DNA from: Halothece sp. MAG
Lineage (GTDB): Bacteria; Cyanobacteriota; Cyanobacteriia; Cyanobacteriales; Rubidibacteraceae
Length of the DNA stretch: 5,535 nt
Direction: 5' to 3'
Assembly: GCA_018610095.1 (NCBI GenBank)
Contig: JAHEOB010000350.1
Location: 1 to 5,535, forward strand
Below the pieces are notes generated by a model. It saw only the letters and a list, made by a program, of their open reading frames with translations. It did not search any database and had not been told where the DNA came from. The translations under genes and the position numbers were made by a program. This document shows positions 1 through 5,535 of the stretch, piece by piece; the first letter of the stretch is position 1; each line of letters starts with the position of its first letter.

Positions 1-32
1 AAATGAGCCAGATGTTGCGTCCCGACAGACTA

Positions 33-56
33 CTTAGAACATCGACCAGTTCTAAG
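33..56. repeat. Inverted repeat, perfect 8-bp stem
   Basis: CTTAGAAC (33-40) pairs with GTTCTAAG (49-56) across an 8-nt loop. The left arm is identical to 626-633 in the terminal hairpin of the element, so this may be part of the left-end structure. Confidence 0.75.
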
Positions 57-61
57 AGAAT

Positions 62-81
62 GAACGAGGGTTACTTCGTTC
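62..81. repeat. Inverted repeat, 6-bp stem
   Basis: GAACGA (62-67) pairs with TCGTTC (76-81) across an 8-nt loop. It directly follows the 33-56 hairpin and fits a continuous RNA fold. Confidence 0.55.
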
Positions 82-142
82 CTGATATCCATTGGTAGAA
101 ACCTTAGCCTCGTACTCTCCACCGAGTAAATTTTGGGGGTGT

Positions 143-168
143 GATACAAGCCTGCTCAAACTTGTATC
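143..168. repeat. Inverted repeat, perfect 8-bp stem
   Basis: GATACAAG (143-150) pairs perfectly with CTTGTATC (161-168) around a 10-nt loop CCTGCTCAAA. The weaker hairpin TACTC/GAGTA (113-128) lies just before it. Confidence 0.75.
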
Positions 169-193
169 CTCTTACTTTGGCTATATTTCAGCC

Positions 194-219
194 CAAGCGT
201 TATCAACCCGTTACGCTTG
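194..219. repeat. Inverted repeat, perfect 7-bp stem
   Basis: CAAGCGT (194-200) pairs with ACGCTTG (213-219) around a 12-nt loop. It is the fifth consecutive hairpin in the region. Confidence 0.7.
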
Positions 220-353
220 TTGTCCGTCACGATGGTTCAGACATAGGTTCTTGGAATAGGCATAGTTTCTTGCTAGGAGTTTACTGAATCGGGCTATCAG
301 CAGAGACCCCATTATACCCAGCTTCAGTCTCAAGTGGTCAACTCTATGACTGT

Positions 354-385
354 GGGTGTCGCTGTCATCTCACACCCTGAGATGA
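354..385 (+). repeat. Hairpin with possible pseudoknot
   Basis: TCATCTCA (365-372) pairs with TGAGATGA (378-385) and leaves a five-base loop CACCC (373-377). That loop is complementary to GGGTG at 354-358. A classical H-type pseudoknot, or a switch between two pairings (GGGTGT 354-359 with ACACCC 372-377), is therefore possible. Confidence 0.6.
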
Positions 386-437
386 TTGGACTTGAGCCTT
401 GTAGAGACTCTCACCAACATGGATATCAAGTTGTCAA

Positions 438-466
438 GGTTCTGTCCCCTAGGAGGGGTTCTAACC
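438..466 (+). repeat. Two-tier hairpin
   Basis: An outer stem GGTT (438-441) / AACC (463-466) and an inner stem CCCCT (446-450) / AGGGG (454-458) are separated by a symmetric 4x4 internal loop and capped by AGG. It is followed at 497-512 by a GAAATC/GATTTC stem with a CAAG loop. Confidence 0.6.
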
Positions 467-610
467 AAGCTCCTGCTTATACCTCAAATTTCGTGGGAAA
501 TCCAAGGATTTCACAGGAAACGAATCGCACGAGCATCCAAACGTACGTTCCAAACTGAGGCTCGATGGGCTATTCAACTATTTAGGAGCAGGTGCAACAG
601 TCTCCACAAT

Positions 611-643
611 CTCCCGTTATAGTTCCTTAGAACTTAGCGGGAG
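611..643. repeat. Terminal hairpin of the element (right end)
   Basis: CTCCCG (611-616) pairs with CGGGAG (638-643), extended by TTA (617-619) / TAG (635-637). A small internal loop follows, then GTTC (622-625) / GAAC (630-633) closes the tetraloop CTTA (626-629). A long imperfect hairpin a few bases before the end is what TnpA of the IS200/IS605 family recognises. The minus-strand stop codon of the GNAT gene (627-629) sits in the tetraloop, so the same hairpin would form at the 3' end of that mRNA. Confidence 0.65.
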
Positions 644-1103
644 TCGTTGAATCTTGATACTGCATGATTTGCACTGGAACTCGCAATACCGTTTTAGCTA
701 ATTGCGACAAGCCAAACTTAAATTTCAATGGGCGAGGTAAGGTTTGCCAACTAACTGGGACAAAGCCCAAACGGCGATAAAAACTAGCTAGATATTGTCC
801 CAAACATTCCAAATAGAGGGGTTGAGTGGCTTGATGAATAAGATGCTTACTTAAAATCGTTCCTAACCCTTGATTCCGCCAATCTTTAGCAACAACCAGA
901 CTTCCTAATTCCTGAGCTTCACCAAAACTACGCAATTGCCCACAAGCAATCACTTTTCCTTCACAGTCGATGACCCAAAATTGCTGCCAGCGTAACTGGG
1001 TGGGATCGAGCTTGGCACTTAGAACTAATTTTCGGATGGGCCACAAATCTTTGGCAGTGGCACGACGAATGACAGAACCATTCGGTAACGAAACATCACT
1101 CAT
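627..1103 (-). CDS. GNAT-family N-acetyltransferase with element-derived C-terminus
   Basis: This 158-residue protein is a single GCN5-related N-acetyltransferase domain, expected to transfer an acetyl group from acetyl-CoA to an unknown amine substrate in the cytoplasm. The acetyl-CoA binding motif A is visible at about 69-83 as LVVAKDWRNQGLGTI (R76, G79, G81 of the RxxGxG loop), and the usual motif B tail FYRRLGF is at 108-114. The start at 1103 has only a weak upstream purine stretch but gives a normal-length N-terminus (IRRATAKDLWPIRKLV). The gene lies 19 bp downstream of the ABC-class ATPase and is probably cotranscribed with it. The final residues STTPAKF and the TAA stop lie inside the right end of the adjacent mobile element. 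The ancestral protein probably ended near MQY (147-149), as I recall for cyanobacterial relatives. The catalytic core is intact, so the protein should still fold. The substrate cannot be deduced. Confidence 0.9.
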   Translation of the reverse strand: MSDVSLPNGSVIRRATAKDLWPIRKLVLSAKLDPTQLRWQQFWVIDCEGKVIACGQLRSFGEAQELGSLVVAKDWRNQGLGTILSKHLIHQATQPLYLECLGQYLASFYRRLGFVPVSWQTLPRPLKFKFGLSQLAKTVLRVPVQIMQYQDSTTPAKF

Positions 1104-1122
1104 AAGCTAGTTTTACCTATCT

Positions 1123-2832
1123 TTAACTTTGAACTGCTAAGGTTCGTAACCGATTCAGGGCTGCTGCTAATTCAAAGCGACGGAAACCTGTCAAATCATG
1201 TTGAGGTGATACTGTAATGGCATCTAACCCTTGTTCCTCAAGATCAGCAAACACCATATCTAAAATTTCAGGAAGGGTTCGTTTACCATCTAAATATTGC
1301 TTTTTCGCGTAAACAATGGCAGCAGCGATCGCGCGGAGTTGGCCTTTATCCACTAACTGTTCAACTGAGGCTAAATCAATCTCTTCATTCCCAAAAGACA
1401 CTTCATCATCATCCCGAACTTTCACATTCACGGACTTTTTCCCGCGACTGGGATCAATACTGTCTGCTAAAGGAATTCGCGGGGTAATTTTTCCAAACTG
1501 TTGTCCCCCTTCAATTTTTCGTTCCGTGCGATTTTCTTCTGCAATTGCCTTTGCTTTCTCCGTTACTTCATAAGGTCGAAAGTTTTCCATGGCAATTACG
1601 GTATTTGCCATATCAAAATAATCGCCACTTCCCCCCATCACTAAAATGGTTGAAACTTGATAATCTTGGTAAAGTTGTTGAATTTTATCAATAAAGGGGG
1701 TAATGGGTTCTTTATCCTTGCTAATTAATTGCTGCATACGGCGATCGCGAATCATAAAATTGGTCGCTGCCGTATCCTCATCCACTAATAAAACCTTTGC
1801 CCCTGCTTCTAATGCTTCCACAATATTTGCTGCTTGGGAAGTACTGCCACTAGCGTTAGGACTGGAAAAATCAGTGGTAGATCGTCCTTGCGGTAATTGA
1901 TTAATAAAGGGAGAAATATCCACACCTACGACATTGCGACCATCTTCAGCACGAATTTTTACCGCATTGGGATTGGTAACCACTAATTCCCGTCCATCAT
2001 CAGGAAGATGATTATAAATGCCTAATTCTAATGCCTGTAACAGTGTTGACTTGCCATGATAGCCTCCACCAACAATTAAGGTAATTCCTTCGGGAATGCC
2101 CATGCCTTTCACGGTTCCTCGATTGGGGCAATCAAAACTCACTTCTAACTCTGGGGGAGACTGAAACGGTACGACATTGGGATCATCTAAGGGACGATCA
2201 TCGACGCCACTGCGACGGGGTAAAATTGCGCCATTGGGAACAAACGCCGTTAAATTCCGTTCTGATAACTGTTGACGTAACCAATCCGCATCTTCAACTG
2301 TTTCCACATGATGACGAATCGCTTTGGGAGACAGTGACTGATAAATCAGAGCTTGATCCACAATTTCTGGAATATCCTCACACAGCATATCCGCTGCTTG
2401 ACGACCTAAAATTTTTCGTCCTTTGGCAGGGAGTCCCACCACAAAACGTGCTTCGACCATGCTCTCATCCACAAACGTGGCGGTGCGGGGTAATACTTCC
2501 TGTCCCACCGCTGTCATTGCAATTAAACCACTTTTTCCCGTCCCGCGAGAATCACTAACCTTGGCTGCTGCTTTCCGAAACTGTCGCGTTAAGTAATCCC
2601 GCAAGGCAACTTCCCGACTTTTGGATTCATAAAGAAATGAGGGAAATCCTGCAATGGATTGGGGCACTTGCACTCGTAGCTGTGAAGGAGCGGCAAAGGG
2701 ATCACCTTGTACGTAATCAATGATTAATGTAAAATCTAGAAAATCATATTTTCCTTTAATATCTTTATACGCTTTATAACTGTAATTATCGAGACGTTGT
2801 AGAGTGGAACGAAGTTGATCTTGATTTTTCAT
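1123..2832 (-). CDS. Predicted ATPase of the ABC class (PF09818/COG3044-like)
   Basis: This 569-residue soluble protein has one ABC-type nucleotide-binding domain and no membrane segments, so it is not a transporter subunit in itself. Residues 1-240 form the family-specific N-terminal region, including a conserved-looking DSRGTGKSG at 94-102. Walker A is GGGYHGKST (255-263), a signature-like segment SGSTSQA is at 328-334, and Walker B is KVLLVDED (346-353) with E352 as the likely catalytic glutamate. The H-loop region is less obvious (MGGSGDYFDMA, 399-409). The C-terminal part (485-569) is helical and charged. The family is widespread but poorly characterised. A trypanosome relative, MRB1590, has been linked to mitochondrial RNA editing, so a nucleic-acid role is possible here by analogy only. 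It is the first gene of a likely ATPase-GNAT unit. The start at 2832 has a purine-rich AAGAGAAA about 10 bases upstream. Confidence 0.92.
   Translation of the reverse strand: MKNQDQLRSTLQRLDNYSYKAYKDIKGKYDFLDFTLIIDYVQGDPFAAPSQLRVQVPQSIAGFPSFLYESKSREVALRDYLTRQFRKAAAKVSDSRGTGKSGLIAMTAVGQEVLPRTATFVDESMVEARFVVGLPAKGRKILGRQAADMLCEDIPEIVDQALIYQSLSPKAIRHHVETVEDADWLRQQLSERNLTAFVPNGAILPRRSGVDDRPLDDPNVVPFQSPPELEVSFDCPNRGTVKGMGIPEGITLIVGGGYHGKSTLLQALELGIYNHLPDDGRELVVTNPNAVKIRAEDGRNVVGVDISPFINQLPQGRSTTDFSSPNASGSTSQAANIVEALEAGAKVLLVDEDTAATNFMIRDRRMQQLISKDKEPITPFIDKIQQLYQDYQVSTILVMGGSGDYFDMANTVIAMENFRPYEVTEKAKAIAEENRTERKIEGGQQFGKITPRIPLADSIDPSRGKKSVNVKVRDDDEVSFGNEEIDLASVEQLVDKGQLRAIAAAIVYAKKQYLDGKRTLPEILDMVFADLEEQGLDAITVSPQHDLTGFRRFELAAALNRLRTLAVQS
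1325..1332. repeat. HIP1 octamer
   Basis: Perfect GCGATCGC, the highly iterated palindrome of cyanobacterial genomes, inside the ABC-class ATPase gene. Confidence 0.9.
1741..1748. repeat. HIP1 octamer
   Basis: Second perfect GCGATCGC in the ATPase gene, just past the Walker B codons. Confidence 0.9.
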
Positions 2833-2933
2833 AAAATTGTTTCTCTTCAGTAATTATTATTCTTTGCGTCCCATTTACTTAGTAATGTCCTAAAATAACG
2901 TAACGTGACACTCCTACGGAAAACAACTCAATC
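2833..2933. promoter_or_regulatory. Divergent intergenic region between the ABC-class ATPase gene and mtnP
   Basis: These 101 bp must hold the 5' control signals of both flanking genes. For mtnP, TAAAAT at 2891-2896 is a possible -10 box without a well-spaced -35. For the minus-strand gene, an AT-rich TAATAAT at about 2851-2857 is a possible -10. The tandem pentamer AACGT AACGT (2897-2906) directly after the plus-strand candidate could be an operator half-site pair, but this is speculative. mtnP has only a weak ribosome site (GGA at 2918-2920). Confidence 0.3.
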
Positions 2934-3812
2934 ATGGCGCAGGCAACAATCGGTGTAATTGGTGGTAGTGGGCTTTATCAGATGGAAGCCCTACAAGATG
3001 TTGAAGAAGTGAGCCTTGATACTCCCTTTGGTTCTCCCTCTGACGCTTTTATTATTGGCACTTTAGAAGGAATTCGAGTCGCCTTTCTTGCCCGTCATGG
3101 CCGAAATCATTATCTCCTTCCAACAGAAATCCCTTTTCGGGCTAATATTCATGCTATGAAACAACTGGGGGTTGACTATATCATTTCTGCATCGGCGGTA
3201 GGGTCGCTACAAGAAACGGTTAAACCCTTGGATATGGTGGTTCCAGATCAATTTATTGATCGCACTCGTAATCGGGTTAATACCTTTTTTGGCAATGGCA
3301 TTGTTGCCCATCTTGGCTTTGCTGACCCTGTTTGTAATAACTTAGCAGAAATTTTGTATCATTCTATTGCCGATTTACAACTGGAAGAAGTGACTCCTCA
3401 TCACGGTGGTACCTATGTCTGTATTGAGGGACCCGCTTTTTCTACCAAAGCAGAGTCTCATTGGTATCGCAGTTGGGGATCAACGGTGGTGGGAATGACC
3501 AATTTACCGGAAGCCAAACTTGCCCGAGAAGCAGAAATTGCTTATGCCACACTAGCGTTAGTCACGGATTATGATTGTTGGCATGAGGATCATGATAGTG
3601 TCACTGTGGAAATGGTGATTGAGTATCTGAAACGGAATGCCGTGAATGCTCAGAAAGTAATTCAAGAAGCAGTACGGCGGATTAAGGAAAATCCCCCGAG
3701 TTCAGAGGCTCATTCTGCGCTTAAGTATGCCATTTTAACCCCTTTGGATCAAGTACCAGCAGCGACTAAAGAGAAGTTAAATGTTTTCTTAAGTAAATAT
3801 TCGTCATCTTAG
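2934..3812 (+). CDS. mtnP: S-methyl-5'-thioadenosine phosphorylase
   Basis: This 292-residue cytoplasmic enzyme cleaves 5'-methylthioadenosine, the by-product of polyamine synthesis and other SAM-dependent reactions, with phosphate to give adenine and 5-methylthioribose-1-phosphate. It therefore feeds purine and methionine salvage. Family landmarks run in order: phosphate-binding GGSGLY (10-15), RHGRNH (54-59), PTEIPFRANIHAMK (63-76), SAVGSL (87-92), YVCIEGPAFSTKAES (161-175), MTNLPEAKLAREAE (188-201) and TDYDCW (211-216). The aspartates D212 and D214 match the adenine-recognising pair of human MTAP (TDYDCW there too), which favours MTA phosphorylase over a guanosine/inosine phosphorylase, where Asn is usual. 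The length is normal for bacterial members and the ATG at 2934 directly precedes the conserved beta strand. No other methionine-salvage gene is visible in the window, and the neighbours are on the opposite strand. Confidence 0.95.
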   Translation: MAQATIGVIGGSGLYQMEALQDVEEVSLDTPFGSPSDAFIIGTLEGIRVAFLARHGRNHYLLPTEIPFRANIHAMKQLGVDYIISASAVGSLQETVKPLDMVVPDQFIDRTRNRVNTFFGNGIVAHLGFADPVCNNLAEILYHSIADLQLEEVTPHHGGTYVCIEGPAFSTKAESHWYRSWGSTVVGMTNLPEAKLAREAEIAYATLALVTDYDCWHEDHDSVTVEMVIEYLKRNAVNAQKVIQEAVRRIKENPPSSEAHSALKYAILTPLDQVPAATKEKLNVFLSKYSSS

Positions 3813-3825
3813 AGTTTTTTAAAAA

Positions 3826-3840
3826 AAGCGTTTGCTGCTT
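3826..3840 (-). terminator. Weak candidate terminator hairpin in the convergent gap
   Basis: On the minus strand AAGC (3840-3837) can pair with GCTT (3829-3826) around a 7-base loop. This is followed by a T run, complementary to the A run at 3821-3827, as in a minimal intrinsic terminator for the GTPase gene. The stem is only 4 bp. The rest of the 116-bp gap (3813-3928) is AT-rich, with two TGATCA palindromes (3882-3887 and 3902-3907) and no gene. Confidence 0.2.
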
Positions 3841-3928
3841 AAAAATAATCTCGAGAAAGCCTTTTCTAGAAAATTAAACGGTGATCATCGAACCAATTTT
3901 TTGATCAATTTTGGAATTAATGGATGAA

Positions 3929-5296
3929 CTAGCCATCACTGAGTTCTTGCTTTAAACGATAAATAATAGTATCTCCATCCACTTGGGAAAGAATATCTTT
4001 AATAACGGTACTCGGCCCTAATGGGCCCCAACTACAACCCCCTTTCAGGTATTCTTGGGCAGCTTGTCCAACCGTATAAGTTCCATATCCCGCGATCGCG
4101 CCCTGCGTGGCGGCTAAGCCGGTATAAGACATGATCGCGCTCGGGCTTCCCCAACTTGCGCCGATGATAGCGGTACTTTTTCCAAGGGCTAAAATAGCAC
4201 TGGTTCCCATTTCGCCTACCAGTAAACTTCCGGAACTAACGAGAATCTGTCGCCACAATTTCCCAGCTTCATAACTTGTCATTGGTAAACCATATAAGCG
4301 GGCTAACCCTCGAATTAAGGCTAAATCGGCAAATGTTGCTCCAATCAGATCAATCATGGCAAGGGGATTGACGGCAACCGCGATCGCTTTATATTTGGCA
4401 TAATTCCAAATTAAGGTATCGGCTTCTTGTTGACGGAGTCTTACCGTTTCTTGGGCAATATGACTTTCTGCTTGTTGGGCTTGTAACAAGGCATTTAAAG
4501 CAAGCAGCGATCGTCCTTCTCGATTAAGAATTTCTAAAATTGCCTCTTGCAGGGCATCAATTTGAGGCGGTGGTGTTTCCCGTTGATAATGAATTTCGCC
4601 ATCGGGTTGTTCCACTCGTACCTGCATGGGGGCGGGTTCTGCCGATACCATGACAATTTCCCGAGGCGATAATAATTCTTGTAATTGTTCTCCTTCTTTT
4701 CCTGTGCCCAGTTGGCGTAGTTGTTCATAAATAGCGTTGCGATCTTTTTCGGGATAGAGATCCACCTTATTAAAAATTAATAACAGTGGCTTTTTGGCTT
4801 GTCTCAGTTCACACAGTGCTTGATATTCTGTGCGCGTAATATCTCCCGCCACCACAAATAAAATCAAATCCGCTTGTTGCGCGATCGTCTGCGCCATTTG
4901 CGCCCGTTGTTCCCCCTCGACTTCATCTAAGCCGGGGGTATCAATTAATTCAATTTGAACTTTGCCACTGGGGGGAGTCCAACGAATGGTTTGAGGCCAT
5001 CGGGTGACGCCATTCACCGGCCCTGTGGTCATGACTTGTTTGCCCACTAAGGCGTTAATGACAGCCGATTTACCACGACTGACTAAGCCAAACGTGGCAA
5101 TGCGAATAATGGTTTCATCTAACTTGTCATAGGCTGCTTTGAGGGTTTCTAAATCTTGTTTAACCGCTGCTTGGAGTTCACCGTTGGGAGGAGCATTGCC
5201 ATGACGACGTAGATTACCATACCAAGATAAAGCCTGGCGTAAACTAGCGCGGGCTTGGTTAAGGTGAGTTTGTTGAGAGGACGCGTTTGCTGTCAT
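3929..5296 (-). CDS. Era/dynamin-like GTPase with DUF697-type C-terminal domain
   Basis: This 455-residue protein has an N-terminal helical region (about 10-60), a complete TRAFAC-type G domain, and a hydrophobic C-terminal domain. The GTP motifs are all present: G1 GLVSRGKS (70-77), a G2 threonine in the TTGPVNGVTR loop (90-99), G3 DTPGL (119-123), G4 NKVD (176-179) and G5 SAE (218-220). A linker with a helical Gln/Ala-rich stretch (260-290) leads to the C-terminal region with apolar segments at about 303-330, 351-379 and 387-409 and a GCSWGPLGP motif (420-428). That layout matches the DUF697-associated GTPases common in cyanobacteria. The apolar segments suggest membrane association, but the function is unknown; roles in membrane or envelope homeostasis are only guesses. 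The ATG at 5296 gives a plausible N-terminus but lacks a clear Shine-Dalgarno sequence. It is convergent with mtnP and lies 63 bp downstream of the partial gene at the right edge. Confidence 0.9.
   Translation of the reverse strand: MTANASSQQTHLNQARASLRQALSWYGNLRRHGNAPPNGELQAAVKQDLETLKAAYDKLDETIIRIATFGLVSRGKSAVINALVGKQVMTTGPVNGVTRWPQTIRWTPPSGKVQIELIDTPGLDEVEGEQRAQMAQTIAQQADLILFVVAGDITRTEYQALCELRQAKKPLLLIFNKVDLYPEKDRNAIYEQLRQLGTGKEGEQLQELLSPREIVMVSAEPAPMQVRVEQPDGEIHYQRETPPPQIDALQEAILEILNREGRSLLALNALLQAQQAESHIAQETVRLRQQEADTLIWNYAKYKAIAVAVNPLAMIDLIGATFADLALIRGLARLYGLPMTSYEAGKLWRQILVSSGSLLVGEMGTSAILALGKSTAIIGASWGSPSAIMSYTGLAATQGAIAGYGTYTVGQAAQEYLKGGCSWGPLGPSTVIKDILSQVDGDTIIYRLKQELSDG
4092..4099. 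repeat. HIP1 octamer
   Basis: Perfect GCGATCGC in the hydrophobic C-terminal part of the GTPase gene. Confidence 0.9.
4380..4387. repeat. HIP1 octamer
   Basis: Perfect GCGATCGC in the GTPase gene. Near-matches GCGATCGT occur in the same gene at about 4506 and 4880. Confidence 0.9.
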
Positions 5297-5323
5297 GGCA
5301 GTTGTCTATCAATATCAACAATT

Positions 5324-5335
5324 GCGCGATCGCGC
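5324..5335. repeat. Extended HIP1 palindrome in the gap upstream of the GTPase gene
   Basis: GCGCGATCGCGC is a 12-bp perfect palindrome that contains the HIP1 octamer (5326-5333). It lies in the probable 5' untranslated region about 28 bp before the GTPase start, where it could also form a small structure in the mRNA. Confidence 0.85.
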
Positions 5336-5341
5336 TGACCG

Positions 5342-5369
5342 ATATTAGCCAAGTTTAGCTTATTCTAAA
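5342..5369 (-). promoter_or_regulatory. Possible sigma70-type promoter for the GTPase gene
   Basis: On the minus strand TTTAGA (5369-5364) and TAATAT (5347-5342) are separated by 16 bp and lie about 45 bp before the GTPase start. Each hexamer matches the consensus at four of six positions. The -35 overlaps the last codons of the upstream gene, so readthrough from that gene is an equally good source of transcription. Confidence 0.22.
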
Positions 5370-5535
5370 ATAAACACTTTTGACTGTTCAGGTTTCAATT
5401 TAATGGGTAACATCCCATCAACTAAAGCAATGTCATCACCACTTTCCACCAGTTGACACTGTTCAACATTTTCCTGTTCTAAGGACAGTAAAAACTCTCC
5501 TCCCTCAGTGGAATAAGTATATAACACCTTGGGGC
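5360..5535 (-). CDS. C-terminal end of an unidentified protein (partial)
   Basis: The minus-strand reading frame is open from the window edge to a TAA stop at 5360-5362 and gives 57 codons. The visible peptide begins PKVLYTYSTEGGEFLLSLEQ and ends IKLKPEQSKVFILE. Its alternating apolar/polar pattern suggests beta strands. The ending resembles the C-terminal beta-sandwich of alpha-amylase-type glycoside hydrolases, where a short segment closes with a hydrophobic VFIL-type strand, but this is a weak impression with no catalytic region in view. Codon use and AT content resemble the neighbours. It is on the same strand as the GTPase gene, 63 bp upstream of it, and could be cotranscribed with it. 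Confidence 0.6.
   Translation of the reverse strand, partial: PKVLYTYSTEGGEFLLSLEQENVEQCQLVESGDDIALVDGMLPIKLKPEQSKVFILE

Larger units (their letters stand above)
30..560 (+). ncRNA. Candidate structured RNA, reminiscent of IscB/IsrB omega RNA (HEARO class)
   Basis: A run of stable hairpins is spaced along the region: 33-56, 62-81, 113-128, 143-168, 194-219, 365-385, 438-466, 497-512 and 530-564. One loop (CACCC, 373-377) can pair with GGGTG at 354-358 to form a pseudoknot. Such density without an ORF suggests selection for RNA structure. Short sequence blocks, such as GCCTGCTC at 150-157 and the TAGAGACT stretch at 402-409, look to me like those seen upstream of cyanobacterial IscB/IsrB-type genes, but this is recall and not a search result. 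In that family the RNA precedes the nuclease gene and carries its guide at the 5' end; no nuclease gene follows here. The alternative is an RNA of TnpB type, whose scaffold would include the right-end hairpin. The limits given are approximate and the strand is the more likely one, because hairpins are nearly symmetric. Confidence 0.45.
1..651 (+). mobile_element. ORF-less IS200/IS605-like or ISC-like element, right end near 651; left end not proven
   Basis: This stretch has stops in all frames and no recognisable transposase, TnpB or IscB motif. It holds many short perfect inverted repeats instead. It closes with a long imperfect hairpin (611-643) followed by TTGAA at 647-651, a layout expected for the right end of a single-strand transposing IS200/IS605-type element. 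The 8-mer CTTAGAAC occurs in a hairpin at 33-40 and again in the terminal hairpin at 626-633, so the left end may lie close to the window start. No HIP1 octamer occurs here, unlike the rest of the window. The minus-strand GNAT gene runs into the right end. The orientation (right end at 651) is inferred from the terminal hairpin. The exact left boundary and the target site cannot be seen. It could also be a decayed remnant of a full element rather than a stable non-autonomous one. Confidence 0.55.

Noticed and set aside
3..98. Short plus-strand frame of 31 codons at the left edge, possible end of an upstream nuclease or transposase gene
   Set aside because: It overlaps the first two hairpins, and its peptide shows no TnpB, IscB or TnpA C-terminal feature. 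It cannot be extended beyond the window.
526..564. Group II intron 3' end, prompted by the ACGTACGTT stretch near a CGAGC/GCTCG stem
   Set aside because: No domain V-type hairpin with its catalytic AGC triad, no GUGYG-like 5' end and no reverse transcriptase are visible.
334..622. Overlapping plus-strand ORFs of 74 and 78 codons (334-558 and 386-622)
   Set aside because: They overlap in different frames inside the hairpin-rich region, lack clear ribosome sites and recognisable motifs, and one reads through the right-end hairpin. They are most likely chance ORFs.
1316..2558. Plus-strand ORFs at 1316-1573, 1703-1900 and 2226-2558
   Set aside because: They are antisense to the well-supported ABC-class ATPase and show no family motifs.
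3882..3907. Two TGATCA palindromes with a T run between them, as a bidirectional terminator
   Set aside because: Each TGATCA is self-complementary, the arms would form only a 6-bp stem with a 14-nt AT-rich loop, and no T run follows on either strand.
4534..4728. Minus-strand 64-codon ORF inside the GTPase gene
   Set aside because: It is an out-of-frame shadow of the GTPase coding sequence, with a low-complexity Asn/Lys composition.

Overview
The window looks like a cyanobacterial chromosome segment. Five perfect copies of the cyanobacterial HIP1 octamer GCGATCGC lie between 1325 and 5333, and the four complete proteins resemble conserved cyanobacterial families. The sequence alone does not fix the genus.

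Layout. Positions 1 to about 651 hold no convincing protein gene. They form a dense run of about nine hairpins and end in a long imperfect hairpin that resembles the right end of an IS200/IS605-type element. I read this as an ORF-less (non-autonomous) copy of such an element, or one that has lost its ORF. Its structured RNA is reminiscent of the omega RNA (HEARO) of IscB/IsrB elements, though an RE-derived TnpB-type RNA is also possible. Its right end runs into the 3' end of a GNAT acetyltransferase gene (627-1103, minus) and supplies that gene's last seven or so codons and its stop. Upstream of the GNAT gene on the same strand, 19 bp away, is a 569-residue predicted ATPase of the ABC class (1123-2832, minus). 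The two probably form a transcription unit.

Divergent from the ATPase, across a 101-bp intergenic region, is mtnP (2934-3812, plus), encoding 5'-methylthioadenosine phosphorylase of purine/methionine salvage. A 116-bp AT-rich gap separates it from a convergent gene (3929-5296, minus) for a 455-residue Era/dynamin-like GTPase with a hydrophobic DUF697-type C-terminal domain. The right edge carries the last 57 codons of another minus-strand gene (5360 to beyond 5535) whose product I cannot identify with confidence.

The four complete genes are mostly housekeeping or conserved-hypothetical and do not form an obvious pathway together. The unusual part is the left 650 bp: a structured, gene-less mobile RNA element that has remodelled the end of its neighbour.
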